A stretch of DNA of 64,000 nucleotides from positions 1,736,001 through 1,800,000 of the forward strand of contig NC_061131.1 of NCBI RefSeq assembly GCF_905220365.1. The letters run 5' to 3'. A program made the translations under genes and the position numbers. Source of the DNA: Vanessa cardui. Taxonomy: Eukaryota > Arthropoda > Insecta > Lepidoptera > Nymphalidae. The notes under the pieces were generated by a model that saw only the letters and a program-made list of their open reading frames with translations, did no database searches and was not told where the DNA came from. Below are positions 56,274 to 61,976 of this stretch, piece after piece (the first letter of the stretch is position 1; every line of letters begins with the position of its first letter).

Positions 56274-56742
56274 TGCTGTTATATATATATTCTGCTGCAG
56301 GAAATATATTCTGCTGTTTTTGTATTTTGATACTTACGAGCTTGATTCTTCTTAAAAGTTTCTAAGCCTGTTGGTGAACAATTTTTGCAAATGAAGAGAT
56401 AATTCGTCATAAACGGCACCAGTTTGCCTAACTGATATCCAATGCACGACTCATGATACCATCTGTTGCACGACGCACATAACAACTCAACTATATTAAG
56501 GTTGCGATCTTTACCACTAAAGACAAAAATAACATATTAAGTACCGCTGCATCTATCAACAAATAGTTTTCAATGTATAAACTAATTTATTAGTGTTTTT
56601 ACCAGTAACAGTTTCCCTGAGATTCCGAAGAGAGTTTGTTTTTACTCTTATCGCTATTTTCCCCCGCTTTTTGAGATTCTGAATGCATGTTTTGACTATT
56701 GGACGCAATATCCATTTCAATTGATTTCTTTGTTGATTCCAT
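30331..56742 (-). CDS. ash2: Set1/Ash2 histone methyltransferase complex subunit ASH2 (ten exons, 565 aa)
   Basis: ASH2 is the nuclear core subunit that, with RbBP5, WDR5 and DPY-30, activates SET1/MLL/Trithorax enzymes to methylate histone H3 lysine 4. Exons in transcript order: 56603-56742, 56338-56516, 55941-56088, 54917-55113, 36785-36996, 35901-36078, 35077-35233, 34063-34189, 31785-32039, 30331-30435. The sum is 1698 nt and all phases agree. Residues about 45-160 form the atypical PHD finger plus winged helix ('LLCASCNRWYHESCIG', 'KLVPFMTNYLFICKNC', 'DREIIPYIDQYWEAMTT'). About 220-265 is a basic glycine-rich linker. About 268-531 is SPRY, with '[20 protein letters not shown]', 'LGYDKFGYSWRSRKG' and 'VSVNFGPNFKFPP'. 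Exon 10 carries the DPY-30-binding helix. Length is close to other animal ASH2 proteins. Intron 4 spans 17.9 kb of repeats. Confidence 0.95.
30820..31052 (-). mobile_element. CRE-carrying TIR element M, half copy in ash2 intron 9
   Basis: Matches the left half of the copies at 58139 and 61539 on the minus strand, ending in 'gtcaaatagcctatt' at its right edge. A perfect TGACGTCA lies at 30853-30860. The truncated left edge and the right edge are both bordered by 'actaaggt' (30812-30819 and 31053-31060). Confidence 0.8.
31063..31297 (-). repeat. SINE family C copy (tRNA-like head) in ash2 intron 9
   Basis: Minus strand: head 'cgacctccatggtcgagtgg', B-box-like 'cccgggttcgattcccgg', body 'ttgggtttgggtgtttgtgg', end in 'atttatttatttat'. 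Confidence 0.88.
31373..31490 (+). repeat. Family E fragment
   Basis: 'gagtttctttcgccggttct' and 'ccgaaccggtggtag' are the family E core; diverged and abutting a SINE B. Confidence 0.55.
31492..31743 (+). repeat. SINE family B copy with internal deletion, in ash2 intron 9
   Basis: Head 'ggtagggctttgtgcaagcc' and end 'ccaacctataccat' plus an 18-A tail. Sequence between 'gcgcattgacgatg' and 'gtgaccacttacc' is missing compared with the copies at 14030 and 53421. It ends about 40 bp downstream of exon 9 in transcript sense. Confidence 0.85.
31785..32039 (-). CDS. ash2: ash2 exon 9
   Basis: Acceptor 'atatgtttcag'. Codes PLVKFKSHLYYEDKD, IYFFKNGECQGEAFADIYQG, YYPTVSLHKN and the end of SPRY through DCNYRP. 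Donor 'gtacgg'. Confidence 0.93.
32796..33045. mobile_element. TIR element F, partial copy, in ash2 intron 8
   Basis: Begins 'gttcgacacaacttagatgt' and runs through 'accgattactgccgatt' and 'tcatatgatattacaa'. It matches the reverse complement of 46393-46722, but its second TIR is missing. Confidence 0.7.
33050..33425 (-). repeat. Family E copy, longest in the window, in ash2 intron 8
   Basis: Minus strand: 'tattaataacctgttgacttc'-type block near 33250, 'accggttcggaaagtagatt' at 33123, 'tttattcaagtgggctttta' at 33058. About 180 bp of upstream body (33240-33425) is preserved here only. Confidence 0.7.
33438..34056. repeat. 17-bp minisatellite with higher-order G-run blocks
   Basis: Unit 'tgctgcgtgtagtgtcg' alternating with an A variant ('tgctacg'). 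Three interruption blocks ('gtgtggtggtgtg' plus a run of about 9-14 G) at about 33740-33780, 33910-33952 and 34022-34050 give a higher-order pattern. It lies in ash2 intron 8 and abuts the exon 8 donor. The open frames across it on the minus strand are repeat artefacts. Confidence 0.95.
34063..34189 (-). CDS. ash2: ash2 exon 8
   Basis: Acceptor 'gtgggcgcag'. Codes FHESRGRHYSAAYGEGDTLG, FLLVLPER, five alanines and CTPNTYKDR. Very GC-rich. Donor 'gtgagt' is followed within 8 bp by the intron 8 minisatellite block. Confidence 0.9.
34492..34773 (+). repeat. SINE family B copy in ash2 intron 7
   Basis: Near full-length, 'ggtggtagggctttttacaa' to 'cgtccaacctataacat' with an A-rich tail. Confidence 0.88.
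34780..35041. repeat. Tandem duplication of about 116 bp in ash2 intron 7
   Basis: Two units, 34780-34895 and 34925-35041, share 'aaggataagaaatttttcga', 'caatcgtactgcaattta' and 'attcagaccaaaatcaatat'. They differ by small indels. The second ends just downstream of exon 7. Confidence 0.85.
35077..35233 (-). CDS. ash2: ash2 exon 7
   Basis: Codes GAWYWEAGVEEMP, RLGWGRRYANLQAP and LGYDKFGYSWRSRKGT. It is very GC-rich. The acceptor is preceded by a (TG)n tract rather than a plain pyrimidine tract, and the donor is a weak 'gtcggc'. Confidence 0.9.
35236..35300. repeat. (CA)n-rich microsatellite at the ash2 exon 7 acceptor
   Basis: Interrupted CA runs with 'cacgttacac' repeats. In transcript sense they form a (TG)n tract ending 'gcag' right at the exon. 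Confidence 0.9.
35765..35871 (-). repeat. SINE family C, 3' fragment
   Basis: 'catacattaatctgatccca', 'acttgtgttatgg' and 'gacggtaccacaaac' match the 3' half of family C; the head is absent. Lies about 30 bp downstream of the ash2 exon 6 donor. Confidence 0.75.
35901..36078 (-). CDS. ash2: ash2 exon 6
   Basis: Acceptor 'tatattttag'. Codes WSGKPIPGWLYRSL, 'LLALHDRAPQLKIAEDRLAV' and GEKGYCMVRATHG; SPRY domain. Donor 'gtgaga'. Confidence 0.93.
36150..36352 (+). repeat. SINE family B copy, degraded, in ash2 intron 5
   Basis: 'cgtctgggtaagtac', 'gttgtgttccagt', 'tgtctatgggtgatagtgac' and 'taacatcaggtg' in family order. Confidence 0.6.
36785..36996 (-). CDS. ash2: ash2 exon 5
   Basis: Acceptor 'ttttgttgcag' (phase 1 partner). 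Codes the basic linker (VKGRQGKRRP) and the strongly conserved '[20 protein letters not shown]'. Donor 'gtgagt'. Confidence 0.93.
37405..37640 (+). repeat. Family E copy in ash2 intron 4
   Basis: 'gctgacttccaggcagg', 'ctgaaccggtagtagcttca' and 'gcttgtaaaagcctacttga', ending in T-rich sequence. Confidence 0.7.
37641..38594. other. ash2 intron 4, no gene seen
   Basis: A degraded SINE A body fragment is recognisable at about 37680-37780 ('aacatcatgaggaaac'). Nothing else was identified. Confidence 0.45.
38595..38906 (-). repeat. SINE family A copy, (TTTAC)n-tail subfamily
   Basis: Near full-length on the minus strand, with a short duplication around 'catgcacctgcatgtgagga'. Confidence 0.87.
39683..39998. 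repeat. Perfect 158-bp tandem duplication
   Basis: 39683-39840 and 39841-39998 look identical on direct reading, each running from 'ataattcccttggtagatga' to 'aaaaaaaagtaaagta'. The unit's right end includes the first bases of the adjoining SINE tail, so it arose after the SINE inserted. Confidence 0.93.
39984..40281 (-). repeat. SINE family A copy with TSD
   Basis: Minus strand, (TTTAC)n-tail subfamily. 'gtgagatgacta' occurs at 39972-39983 and 40282-40293. A 10-bp deletion removes part of the body ('gtaggtttcagcgcc'). Confidence 0.88.
40488..40703 (+). repeat. SINE family C copy
   Basis: 'gcgacctccgtggtcgagta', B-box-like 'gggttcgaatccc', 'tctgggtgtttatggtac', 'atgtatgtgatgttgtccaa'. Some internal deletions. 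Confidence 0.85.
41709..41752. repeat. Perfect 16-bp inverted repeat, 12-nt loop
   Basis: 'tataatcttctttttc' at 41709-41724 and its reverse complement at 41737-41752. Confidence 0.9.
42739..42782. repeat. Perfect 19-bp hairpin, 6-nt loop
   Basis: 'atgtatttaacagaaaagg' at 42739-42757 pairs fully with 42764-42782 around 'ccctcc'. Confidence 0.95.
42934..43550 (+). repeat. SINE family B, degraded, split by a SINE A
   Basis: Left remnant 42934-43017 ('gaatgggtagctaccactca', 'ttaccgccaaatatcat') and a right remnant at about 43442-43550 ('ttaatgatcaaggttggtag') lie in the same order as in intact copies, with the SINE A between them. Confidence 0.45.
43034..43437 (+). repeat. SINE family A copy with internal (TA)n expansion
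   Basis: Full-length head and body. The short ATATAT linker present in other copies is here expanded to about 83 bp of (TA)n (43110-43192), followed by a (GT)n run. Confidence 0.9.
44023..44264 (+). repeat. SINE family C copy
   Basis: Near complete: 'gacgacctccgtggtcgagt', 'gaggttcgattcccggc', 'cttgggtctgggtgtttttg', 'cataacacaagtgctttagc', and an AT-repeat 3' end. Confidence 0.9.
44766..45294 (+). repeat. Family D repeat (Helitron-like), split by a SINE A
   Basis: Left part 44766-44930 ('taatattataaaggtaaaag', CTGT repeats, 'gatgaaatttggtatcaaac'), right part 45241-45294 ('aaacgcaggcaaagcggcgg'). The Helitron assignment rests on memory of similar lepidopteran repeats. Confidence 0.55.
44931..45235 (-). 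repeat. SINE family A copy inside a family D repeat
   Basis: Near full-length minus-strand copy, (TTTAC)n-tail subfamily, 'cacatatatatatagtg' linker. Confidence 0.88.
45316..45952. other. ash2 intron 4; degraded SINE pieces only
   Basis: A SINE A head remnant (minus) at 45316-45385 and a SINE B remnant (minus) at about 45725-45845 ('cacccttgggaactaa', 'cccttgtacctgtaatta'). No gene seen. Confidence 0.45.
45953..46187 (+). repeat. Family E copy
   Basis: 'aaaagcgtggagtcaatacc', 'ttcttgccggttcttctcgg', 'tttccgaaccggtggtagct' and 'attttgattttgatttttt' end. Confidence 0.8.
46393..46722. mobile_element. TIR element F, full copy
   Basis: Imperfect terminal inverted repeats of about 30 bp: 'gtacgacacaacttagatgt' at the left, 'acatttaaggtgtgtcgcgc' at the right. 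Non-coding, so a MITE-like element. Partial copy at 32796-33045. Confidence 0.75.
46723..47268. other. ash2 intron 4, no gene seen
   Basis: No coding frame or recognised repeat. Confidence 0.4.
47269..47491 (+). repeat. Family H repeat copy 3
   Basis: 'catagtataaaacaaaat', 'ttttttaatagatagattga' and 'gcgtagccgggcgggtcact' in family order. Confidence 0.65.
47559..47783 (-). repeat. SINE family C copy
   Basis: Minus strand, near full-length from 'caacctccgtggtcgagtgg' to 'atttatatttatttactta', with small internal deletions. Confidence 0.88.
47784..49311. other. ash2 intron 4, no gene seen
   Basis: AT-rich single-copy-looking sequence with no coding frame. It ends at the candidate exon at 49312. 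Confidence 0.4.
49312..49318 (-). CDS. Candidate alternative first coding exon of ash2 (ATG GCT G)
   Basis: On the minus strand 'cttcATGGCTG' is followed directly by a consensus donor 'gtaagttttt'. The exon would end in phase 1, exactly what exon 5 (36996) needs, giving a protein that begins MA and continues into VPLGGNVKG and the SPRY domain, without PHD and winged helix. Upstream minus-strand sequence (49330-49470) is unusually CpG-rich for this window, as a promoter might be. The initiation context is weak. It could instead belong to an unrelated nested transcript or be chance. Confidence 0.35.
49330..49470 (-). promoter_or_regulatory. Possible internal promoter of ash2 (CpG-rich patch)
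   Basis: Contains 'gcgtcggccgcgcctgtgtg' and 'cgtgacgtccgaccgtg' within otherwise AT-rich intron. Its placement is just upstream of the candidate exon in transcript sense. No TATA box is evident. Confidence 0.25.
49895..49985 (+). repeat. SINE family B remnant
   Basis: 'gagggctgaatgagcga', 'ttacaggcaacaacagtaca', 'tcttagtgatcaaagttggt'. Diverged. Confidence 0.4.
50037..50220 (+). repeat. SINE family C copy, 5'-truncated
   Basis: Starts within the tRNA-like head ('caccggttttcatgggtacg'), keeps 'cccgggttcgattcccggcc', and ends in (TTTA)n. Confidence 0.88.
50279..50362 (+). repeat. SINE family A fragment
   Basis: 'attcatctcgcgcttggcgg' and 'tgaaggaaaacatcgt' are the body of family A. Confidence 0.65.
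50413..50560 (+). repeat. Family E copy, 5'-truncated
   Basis: 'aaaaagagtaactactgagt', 'tttccgaaccggtggtagct', 'aaagcctacttga'. Confidence 0.75.
50784..51034 (+). repeat. Family E copy
   Basis: 'gacaaaaaagcgtggaatta' through 'cttgaataaagtatattttg' and a TTTTGAT end. Confidence 0.8.
51354..51501 (-). repeat. SINE family A copy, 5'-truncated, (TTG)n-tail subfamily
   Basis: Minus strand, tail 'caaaaacaacaacagcccg', variant 'ggcataaaggcctcc' shared with the copy at 51830. Ends at 'gaaatttgtcac'. Confidence 0.85.
51718..52199 (+). mobile_element. LINE 3' end interrupted by a SINE A
   Basis: 'cagcaccacccacctcatat', 'ggttgcctggaagagatcgc' and 'tatgtagcgataaggtcgcc' to the left of the SINE. 'ttctgtgcggtgtacaataa' then 'agaatac' to the right. 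This resembles common lepidopteran non-LTR 3' ends (from memory). No coding part. Confidence 0.6.
51830..52136 (-). repeat. SINE family A copy with 11-bp TSD
   Basis: Full-length minus-strand copy, (TTG)n-tail subfamily. 'attaaggccaa' at 51819-51829 and 52137-52147 is its target duplication within the LINE 3' end. Confidence 0.92.
52432..52635 (+). repeat. SINE A-like, strongly degraded
   Basis: 'tgtggttagaacatgtgg', 'cgacagcgaagggaaacatc' and 'gtgaggcaagc' keep the order of the family. Confidence 0.45.
52726..52890. mobile_element. Foldback element K copy 2
   Basis: Shares the left 85 bp with the copy at 12861, then adds 'gacgtttcgagcactttaca' and 'gcgttcgtggtcacgggtag'. It ends in a short reverse complement of its own left arm ('ttaatatacgcgattca'). 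Confidence 0.75.
53421..53712 (+). repeat. SINE family B copy
   Basis: Full-length, 'cttggtggtagggctttgta' to 'ccgccaacctataccat' plus an A-run. Confidence 0.9.
53985..54180 (-). repeat. SINE A-like, strongly degraded
   Basis: 'ctggactaaggcctgttcac', 'cttgcaggtttcaatgg' and 'gttcagtggtgcttgaccc' in minus-strand family order. Confidence 0.4.
54640..54790. repeat. Direct 30-bp repeat around an AT palindrome, ash2 intron 4
   Basis: 54642-54671 and 54757-54786 are identical; between them 'aatattgatatt' (54667-54678) pairs with 54693-54704. Long A and T runs flank. Confidence 0.8.
54917..55113 (-). CDS. ash2: ash2 exon 4
   Basis: Acceptor 'aatgtgcag'. Codes TQSWYATVQRAL, then a segment through 'EEDPNLGPMFGLFNIELTS', ending VTDMGVAT plus one base. 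Donor 'gtaagt', phase 1. Followed by the 17.9-kb intron. Confidence 0.9.
55114..55940. other. ash2 intron 3, nothing recognised
   Basis: AT-rich with no repeat family or coding frame. Confidence 0.6.
55941..56088 (-). CDS. ash2: ash2 exon 3
   Basis: Acceptor 'ttttttatag', completing FPQMCLTAIANL, through MFSKDREIIPYIDQYW to MPRR. This is winged-helix sequence. Donor 'gtaaat', phase 2. Confidence 0.92.
56240..56318. repeat. (TA)n microsatellite with three 'attctgctg' units, ash2 intron 2
   Basis: A TA run is followed by three copies of 'tatattctgctg' with variable spacers, about 20 bp from the exon 2 donor. Confidence 0.85.
56338..56516 (-). CDS. ash2: ash2 exon 2
   Basis: Acceptor 'tctttag'. 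Codes most of the PHD-like zinc finger, from GKDRNLNIVELLC to 'CKNCSPTGLETFKKNQ'. Donor 'gtaagt', phase 1. Confidence 0.92.
56603..56742 (-). CDS. ash2: ash2 exon 1
   Basis: Start ATG at 56742-56740. Codes a polar serine/lysine-rich N-terminus and the first PHD cysteines (NCYC, the last split across the intron). Donor 'gtaaaa'; the following intron is only 86 bp. Confidence 0.85.
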
Positions 56743-57352
56743 CGATTGAGCAAATGTTTTGCATTATATGACACTTTTATATTAAAAAACCCCTAGATTC
56801 ACACATAATAATCATGACTTTTAACGTAATTTATTAAATTATTTCAAGTTTAATTACGACTTTATTACAAAGACAACGAATTTGACACTTGTACTTGATT
56901 TGACATAAACTTTATAGTCGCAAATCGCAACTTGCAGACGCAACTATAATAGGTTACTTTTTATTTATTTTCTTTACTTCAATAAATCGAGAAATGATTT
57001 TTAAAAAGCAATAAAATATTTTTAAATTATAGATTTAAGAATTTTAACATACATAAATTTTGAATTTAACATTTTAAGAAAATCATCACAGATACTTGCC
57101 AGTATTGAATATTAAAAAAGCGAAATTTAAATCCCAACGAATTTCAAATTTTGATTTATTTATTTGCAAACTGTTGGCAAACTGGAAACTTGGAAAGTAG
57201 AAACTGGATTATCATCTGATATTTTCATTCGATTTAACTTGTTCTATTTGCTCGGTTTGAGAATACTTGCAACCGACTCTTGATTGTTCTCATAACGTAA
57301 AAAATACAGATTTAGACTTTAGTGACAAAAAGGTAAAACATTGCTGTAAAAT
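56743..57352. promoter_or_regulatory. Divergent promoter interval of ash2 and the HAUS4-like gene
   Basis: The start codons are 610 bp apart and point away from each other. The interval is AT-rich, without a clear TATA box. Repeated 'tttgaca' motifs at about 56880-56910 occur in it, and a similar 'tcaaacgtcaattttgac' block lies upstream of BOLA1. Whether these are shared promoter elements is inference. Confidence 0.5.
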
Positions 57353-57575
57353 ATGGATATAGTTACGAGTACTGAAGACCTTTGCCCTGATAGTAAAACA
57401 ATTCAAGAGAACATCCTTTTTGATATTATAAAGGAAGTGTGTGGTGATCAAAATTGTGTTCTTTCACCAAAGTTGGCAGGAAAAGTAAGGAGAATCATTG
57501 CTGACTGCGATTTATCACACTATTCCAGTTTACATAAACTAAGCACCGCTGATGAAAGTACTTCTACTTTACTAG
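57353..57575 (+). CDS. HAUS4-like exon 1
   Basis: ATG GAT ATA GTT after 'gtaaaat'; donor 'gtatgc', phase 1. Confidence 0.85.
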
Positions 57576-58967
57576 GTATGCTTACTTATTTCTAAACACG
57601 TAAATAAATAAAATTTTGAATTCAGTCATTAATATAAATTTACATAATTTATTAAGGTTTCAAATTCATTATCTCTTTCCAGGATTAATGCACAAAACTG
57701 ACGCTGAGTTAACATTTGATGAACAAGCTGAATTAAACCAAGCAATCATAAACAAAATACAGAATAAAATACCAATATTTGCCACTGAATTAGATAAATT
57801 AAAACAAAACATTGGCAGTGGGAAGAAAACAAGGAAAAACGAAATAAAAGACCTTCAAGAGAGTTTGGATGATAAACTTAATACACTGAAGGAACAAGAA
57901 AATGAAAAGGTTGAATTGATGGTGGAATGGCTGAACCATCGTCTGCAAGAAGTTTCAACGTTTAGTAACAATTCTAGTGAACTATTGACACTCAAAACGA
58001 GAATATTAGAATTAAAATCTAAGTAAGTATTTACTTGTCAAGTACTATTTCTTCCATGCCAAAAACTAGTTTTAACTGATGCTTTGCTGACAGGTTCCAG
58101 CTTCTAAATGCTATGTAATAGTTAAATGTTTTAAAACAAATAGGCTATTTGACTGGTTTTTAAAATCCATTTCATATTATTTAGTAGAAGTTAAGGAACC
58201 CAGTAAAAGTTGTGTTTTTTTATTTCTAGTACTTAATTCTATATTTAAATAGCGTGCAAAATGCTACTTGGACAATATGGTGCTGTAATGGGGTTGGTGA
58301 CGTCACTTTCCTATATTTTAATCTGTGATACATATAGTAGAAAAGCAAAGTTTACAAGAAAGTGACATCATAAGCCCGGCCAATCAGGAGCGTTTTGTGT
58401 CACGTGACAAATGTTTGAAAAAATGCATTTTTATTTATGGATTTTTGAATATATTAAGTATTATTTTCAACTTTCGTTAGTAGATAACCATTTTTAAGCT
58501 CATAATATACACTGATTACAATAATTCACAATTTATTTTTTGCATTGTCAAATAGCCTATTATAGAGTTACAGAGTATTACAGAGTGCTGATATATTATA
58601 AATTTTCATCATCAATTATTTGCAGTACAATATGCACAGGAATTACTGTTTGACATTCAATAAGAGAACAATTCAGCAATACCATTTTTAATTTTATTTA
58701 AATTAAATTAAATATTACTAGAATGTTCTGCGATATAATGTTTAGTATTTTTAAATTTGTATAGAATGTAATTAGTGTAAGTAGTTACAAATTATGATGT
58801 TTATTTTCAGAATATTGCATCTCCAAATTCTACGAAACATCTACACGGAGACAAATCAGTCTATTAAAGCCTACAGTGAAATACACAAGGATCTTAAAGA
58901 GAGCATCAAAGAAACCGAACAGAGAATCAAAAACTTCAGAGATATTATTGAAAGTGATTACAATTAA
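57353..58967 (+). CDS. Coiled-coil protein, probable HAUS augmin-like complex subunit 4 (three exons, 239 aa)
   Basis: Exons 57353-57575, 57683-58022 and 58811-58967; 720 nt in total, phases 1 and 2 consistent. The protein has a short N-terminal helical part, then long heptad-like stretches ('LDKLKQNIGSGKKTRKNEIK', 'LQESLDDKLNTLKEQENEKV'). Its C-terminal helix 'LQILRNIYTETNQSIKAYSE' then IHKDLKESIKETEQ resembles the C-terminal part of HAUS4, including a conserved YT..-type turn and ..I.DRLE-like pattern. Augmin recruits gamma-tubulin to spindle microtubules to branch them. The N-terminal segment TSTLLGL also fits HAUS4. Identity is by memory of weak similarity, so another coiled-coil protein cannot be excluded. 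A poly(A) signal lies at 59048-59053. A TIR element sits in intron 2. Confidence 0.55.
57683..58022 (+). CDS. HAUS4-like exon 2
   Basis: Acceptor 'ctctttccag', donor 'gtaagt', phase 2; codes the main coiled coil. Confidence 0.88.
58139..58561 (+). mobile_element. CRE-carrying TIR element M, full copy in HAUS4-like intron 2
   Basis: Ends 'aataggctatttgac' and 'gtcaaatagcctatt' are perfect 15-bp inverted repeats. No coding frame. TGACGTCA at 58298-58305 and 'gtcacgtgac' near 58400. Confidence 0.88.
58811..58967 (+). CDS. HAUS4-like exon 3
   Basis: Acceptor 'ttattttcag', ends IIESDYN then TAA; codes the C-terminal helix. Confidence 0.88.
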
Positions 58968-59047
58968 TTTTTAACGGAAGAGTAACATTATAATTTCCAT
59001 GAATTGAATGTTTATTTGAACAGTATATTAAAATGTTACAAACTTAA

Positions 59048-59053
59048 AATAAA
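59048..59053 (+). terminator. Poly(A) signal of the HAUS4-like gene
   Basis: AATAAA about 80 bp after the stop codon. Confidence 0.6.
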
Positions 59054-60842
59054 TTCTAGTTAATTGTATTATTTTTAATTATTTATTTTGTAAAGTATAA
59101 AAAATTAAAACATACTTAAAATATTGTATGTATTTTCTTTACAATTTTTGGGAAAATATTATATTAATTATTTTTATTATATATATATTAATATTATATT
59201 ATTAATTAATATTAAACTGGTAATATTCTACATGGTTCAAAGTTTTCGAAGATGTCTGTTTTAGATTTTAAATTAACGTGGTTATTAAAGTTATTGATTT
59301 GGCGATATGTATGTTGGGATGTCTATTTGCTACATCTACTTTTACTTACTATTTTTACAATCTGCAGTATTCGATATTAAAATTGGTCAATGAAAATAAT
59401 TATAATGTAATTATTTCTCTTAACTCTCTTTAAACTCAATTAAATGTGGTTATGTACGACATCACCTAAGAAACCTCTAAAATTATCAGTGTTTCTCTAC
59501 TATATAATTAATGCATGAAAAGACTATAAACCTTTCTAATAAATCAGATTATTCAATAACTATTTAAAACAAAATACATCTAAATCTGTTGTATAACTTT
59601 AAAGATCTAAACACAATACACAGTGACAGACGGACAGCGGTAGCGACTTTTTTTCTTACGATGTAGTGATTAAGTATAATACAAAATACAGGGAAAATGT
59701 GCTATATAAGTTCGCGTATGACATTTTTCAATGTTCTTATATATTATTACAACTAAAAAATAATATCAAGGACATTGCACAATCTGATCGTCATTAGTGA
59801 ATAATAATTTTAAAGTCCAAAATGACCTAGAGTCAAAGTTCATCATTAAATAGGTAATGAATCATATTTAAATATTTCAAGTCGTTTCATTTAAACTAAA
59901 AACCTTAACGTTATTGAAATCGAATTAGTGTATGTACGATAATCAAGTAGGCTCTTTTATGCAACGTCATGTTACAGGATCGAATTGAATGTAATGCTAA
60001 TACGGATTCCAAAAAAAAGATTCTACCGAAAAGAGACAGTAAGAAAATCGGTAAGTATTTTCCTCAAATGACACATCTTATTTCTTAGATGTAGTTCAAT
60101 TTTCAATATGTCCAGCTTGGAAATCAAAGAATACTATATTGAAAATCGCCGCTTTATATAAAAAGTAACAGATATAACGATGTATTATTTATTTTTGTTA
60201 ATAAAGATTTGAATAAAGATGTAAATTATTTGAGGTAAGAAGTTGCCACAGGAAGTCAATTTATAATGTAATCTTAGCTATATTGTGCATTCCTAAGAGT
60301 TTATGATTAATTTTTATTTATAATACAACACTACTGCATTGAACAACTTATTTCCAATTAAATTTTTCGTCATAGATTCGCAAAACCATCGTGAACACCA
60401 TAGATTAATCAATCTCCACACCGATGGCGTCGCGTAAATTTGCTGTAAAATGTTTTTTAGTTATTTGGCTTTTTTCCTACTATGGTTTTCAGAGTATACC
60501 TACATTCCCCAAATAGTAAGGTACCTACTTATTTCAAATTGGATTGAATTTTTTACTGTGATTTTTTTCAGTGATTGTAAAATATTTCTATTTGTAATTA
60601 ATCTACGTTAGAAATATTTCTATCTCTTACAAAACATGACTCGACTGAGAAATATGTAAGACATCAATGTCGCCTTTGTAGGAATGGGTTAGTTGGCATA
60701 GTAGTAAGGCTGAAGCCATCTAAATTGTCCGTATAATGAAAATTTATGAAGAAACCTGAGTCCTGAGCAATTTATTTTTACTGCACGTTCAAATATTCTA
60801 CGTCTACATTAAGAAAGAAAAAATAGCAAGCACAAAATTAAG
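59054..60842. other. Intergenic, no gene seen
   Basis: AT-rich. A degraded family E-like stretch (minus) lies at about 59945-60160 ('gattctaccgaaaagagaca'). Confidence 0.45.
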
Positions 60843-61140
60843 AGTCGAGATGGCCCAGTGGTTAGAACGCGTGCACCTTAACCGATGATTGCGGATTCAA
60901 ACCCAGGCAAGCACCACTGAATTTTCATGTGTTTTTTTGTGTTTATAATTCATTTCGTGCTCGGCGGTGACGGATAACATCATGAGGAAGCATGCATGTG
61001 TCTAATTTCATCGAAATTCTGACACATGTGTATCCACCAACCCGCATTGGAGCAGCGTGGTGGAATATGCAAACCTTCTGCTCAAAGAAAGTAGAAGCCT
61101 TAGCCCCGTAGGGATTTACAGGCTGTTAACGTATGTTGTT
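60843..61140 (+). repeat. SINE family A copy, (TTG)n-tail subfamily
   Basis: 'gtcgagatggcccagtggtt', 'caccactgaattttcatgtg' linker, tail 'gttaacgtatgttgttg'. Confidence 0.88.
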
Positions 61141-61351
61141 GATTTATTGTTTACTTATGAATTACAACTATACATAATAGTAGTATCTAACTTTGATGTA
61201 ATTTATTCAAGAGAATATGCCGTATTGAGATTAAACTGATTATAATTATCTTACAATACCCTACTACGTTACATAGTTATATGTATATGTGTAGTAATAG
61301 AATAAAGATTAATATTAAAAATCTCATATGTATATTCTGAGAATATTTATA

Positions 61352-61538
61352 TTAGTGGTAGGGCTTCGTGCCCGTCTAGGTAGGTACCACGCGTTCATCA
61401 TACACCTATCACCAAGCAGCAATTCTTAGTATAATTGTATTCTGCTTTAGAGGTTGAGTTAGTGTAATTACAGGACATACAAATATAACATCTTAGCTCC
61501 CAAGGCTAGTAGCACATTGGTGATGTGAGGAATGGCTC
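61352..61538 (+). repeat. SINE family B copy, 3' half replaced by a TIR element
   Basis: 'agtggtagggcttcgtgccc' to 'gatgtgaggaatggct', then the TIR element M begins. Confidence 0.75.
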
Positions 61539-61976
61539 AATAGGCTATTTGACATATTTTATACTATTTAGTAGAAGTTAAGGAACCCAGTAAAAGTTGT
61601 GTTTTTTATTTCTAGTACATATTTGCCGAAAAATATCATATTAAAAATTCTATATTTAAATAGCGCGCAAAACGCTACTTGGACAATATGGCGCTCTAAT
61701 GGGGTCGGTGACGTCACTTTCCTGTATTTTAATCTGTGGTACATATAGAAGAAAAGCAAAGTTTATAAGAAAGTGGCTTCATCATAAGCCCGACCAACCA
61801 GGAGCGTTTTGTGTCACGTGAGAAACGTTTGAAAAAATACATTTTTATTTATGGTTTTTGTGTTTAAATTAAGTATTATTCTCAATTTTCGTCAGTAAAT
61901 AACCATATTAAATTTCATAATATACACTGATTACAATAATTCACAATTCATTTTTCGCGTAGTCAAATAGTCTATT
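61539..61976 (+). mobile_element. CRE-carrying TIR element M, full copy nested in a SINE B
   Basis: Ends 'aataggctatttgac' and 'gtcaaatagtctatt' (one mismatch). TGACGTCA at 61709-61716. About 85-90% alike to the copy at 58139 by eye. Confidence 0.88.

Noticed and set aside
56556..56774. 72-codon minus-strand frame starting at 56774
   Set aside because: It overlaps ash2 exon 1 in another frame; the frame from 56742 continues correctly through the splice into the PHD finger.
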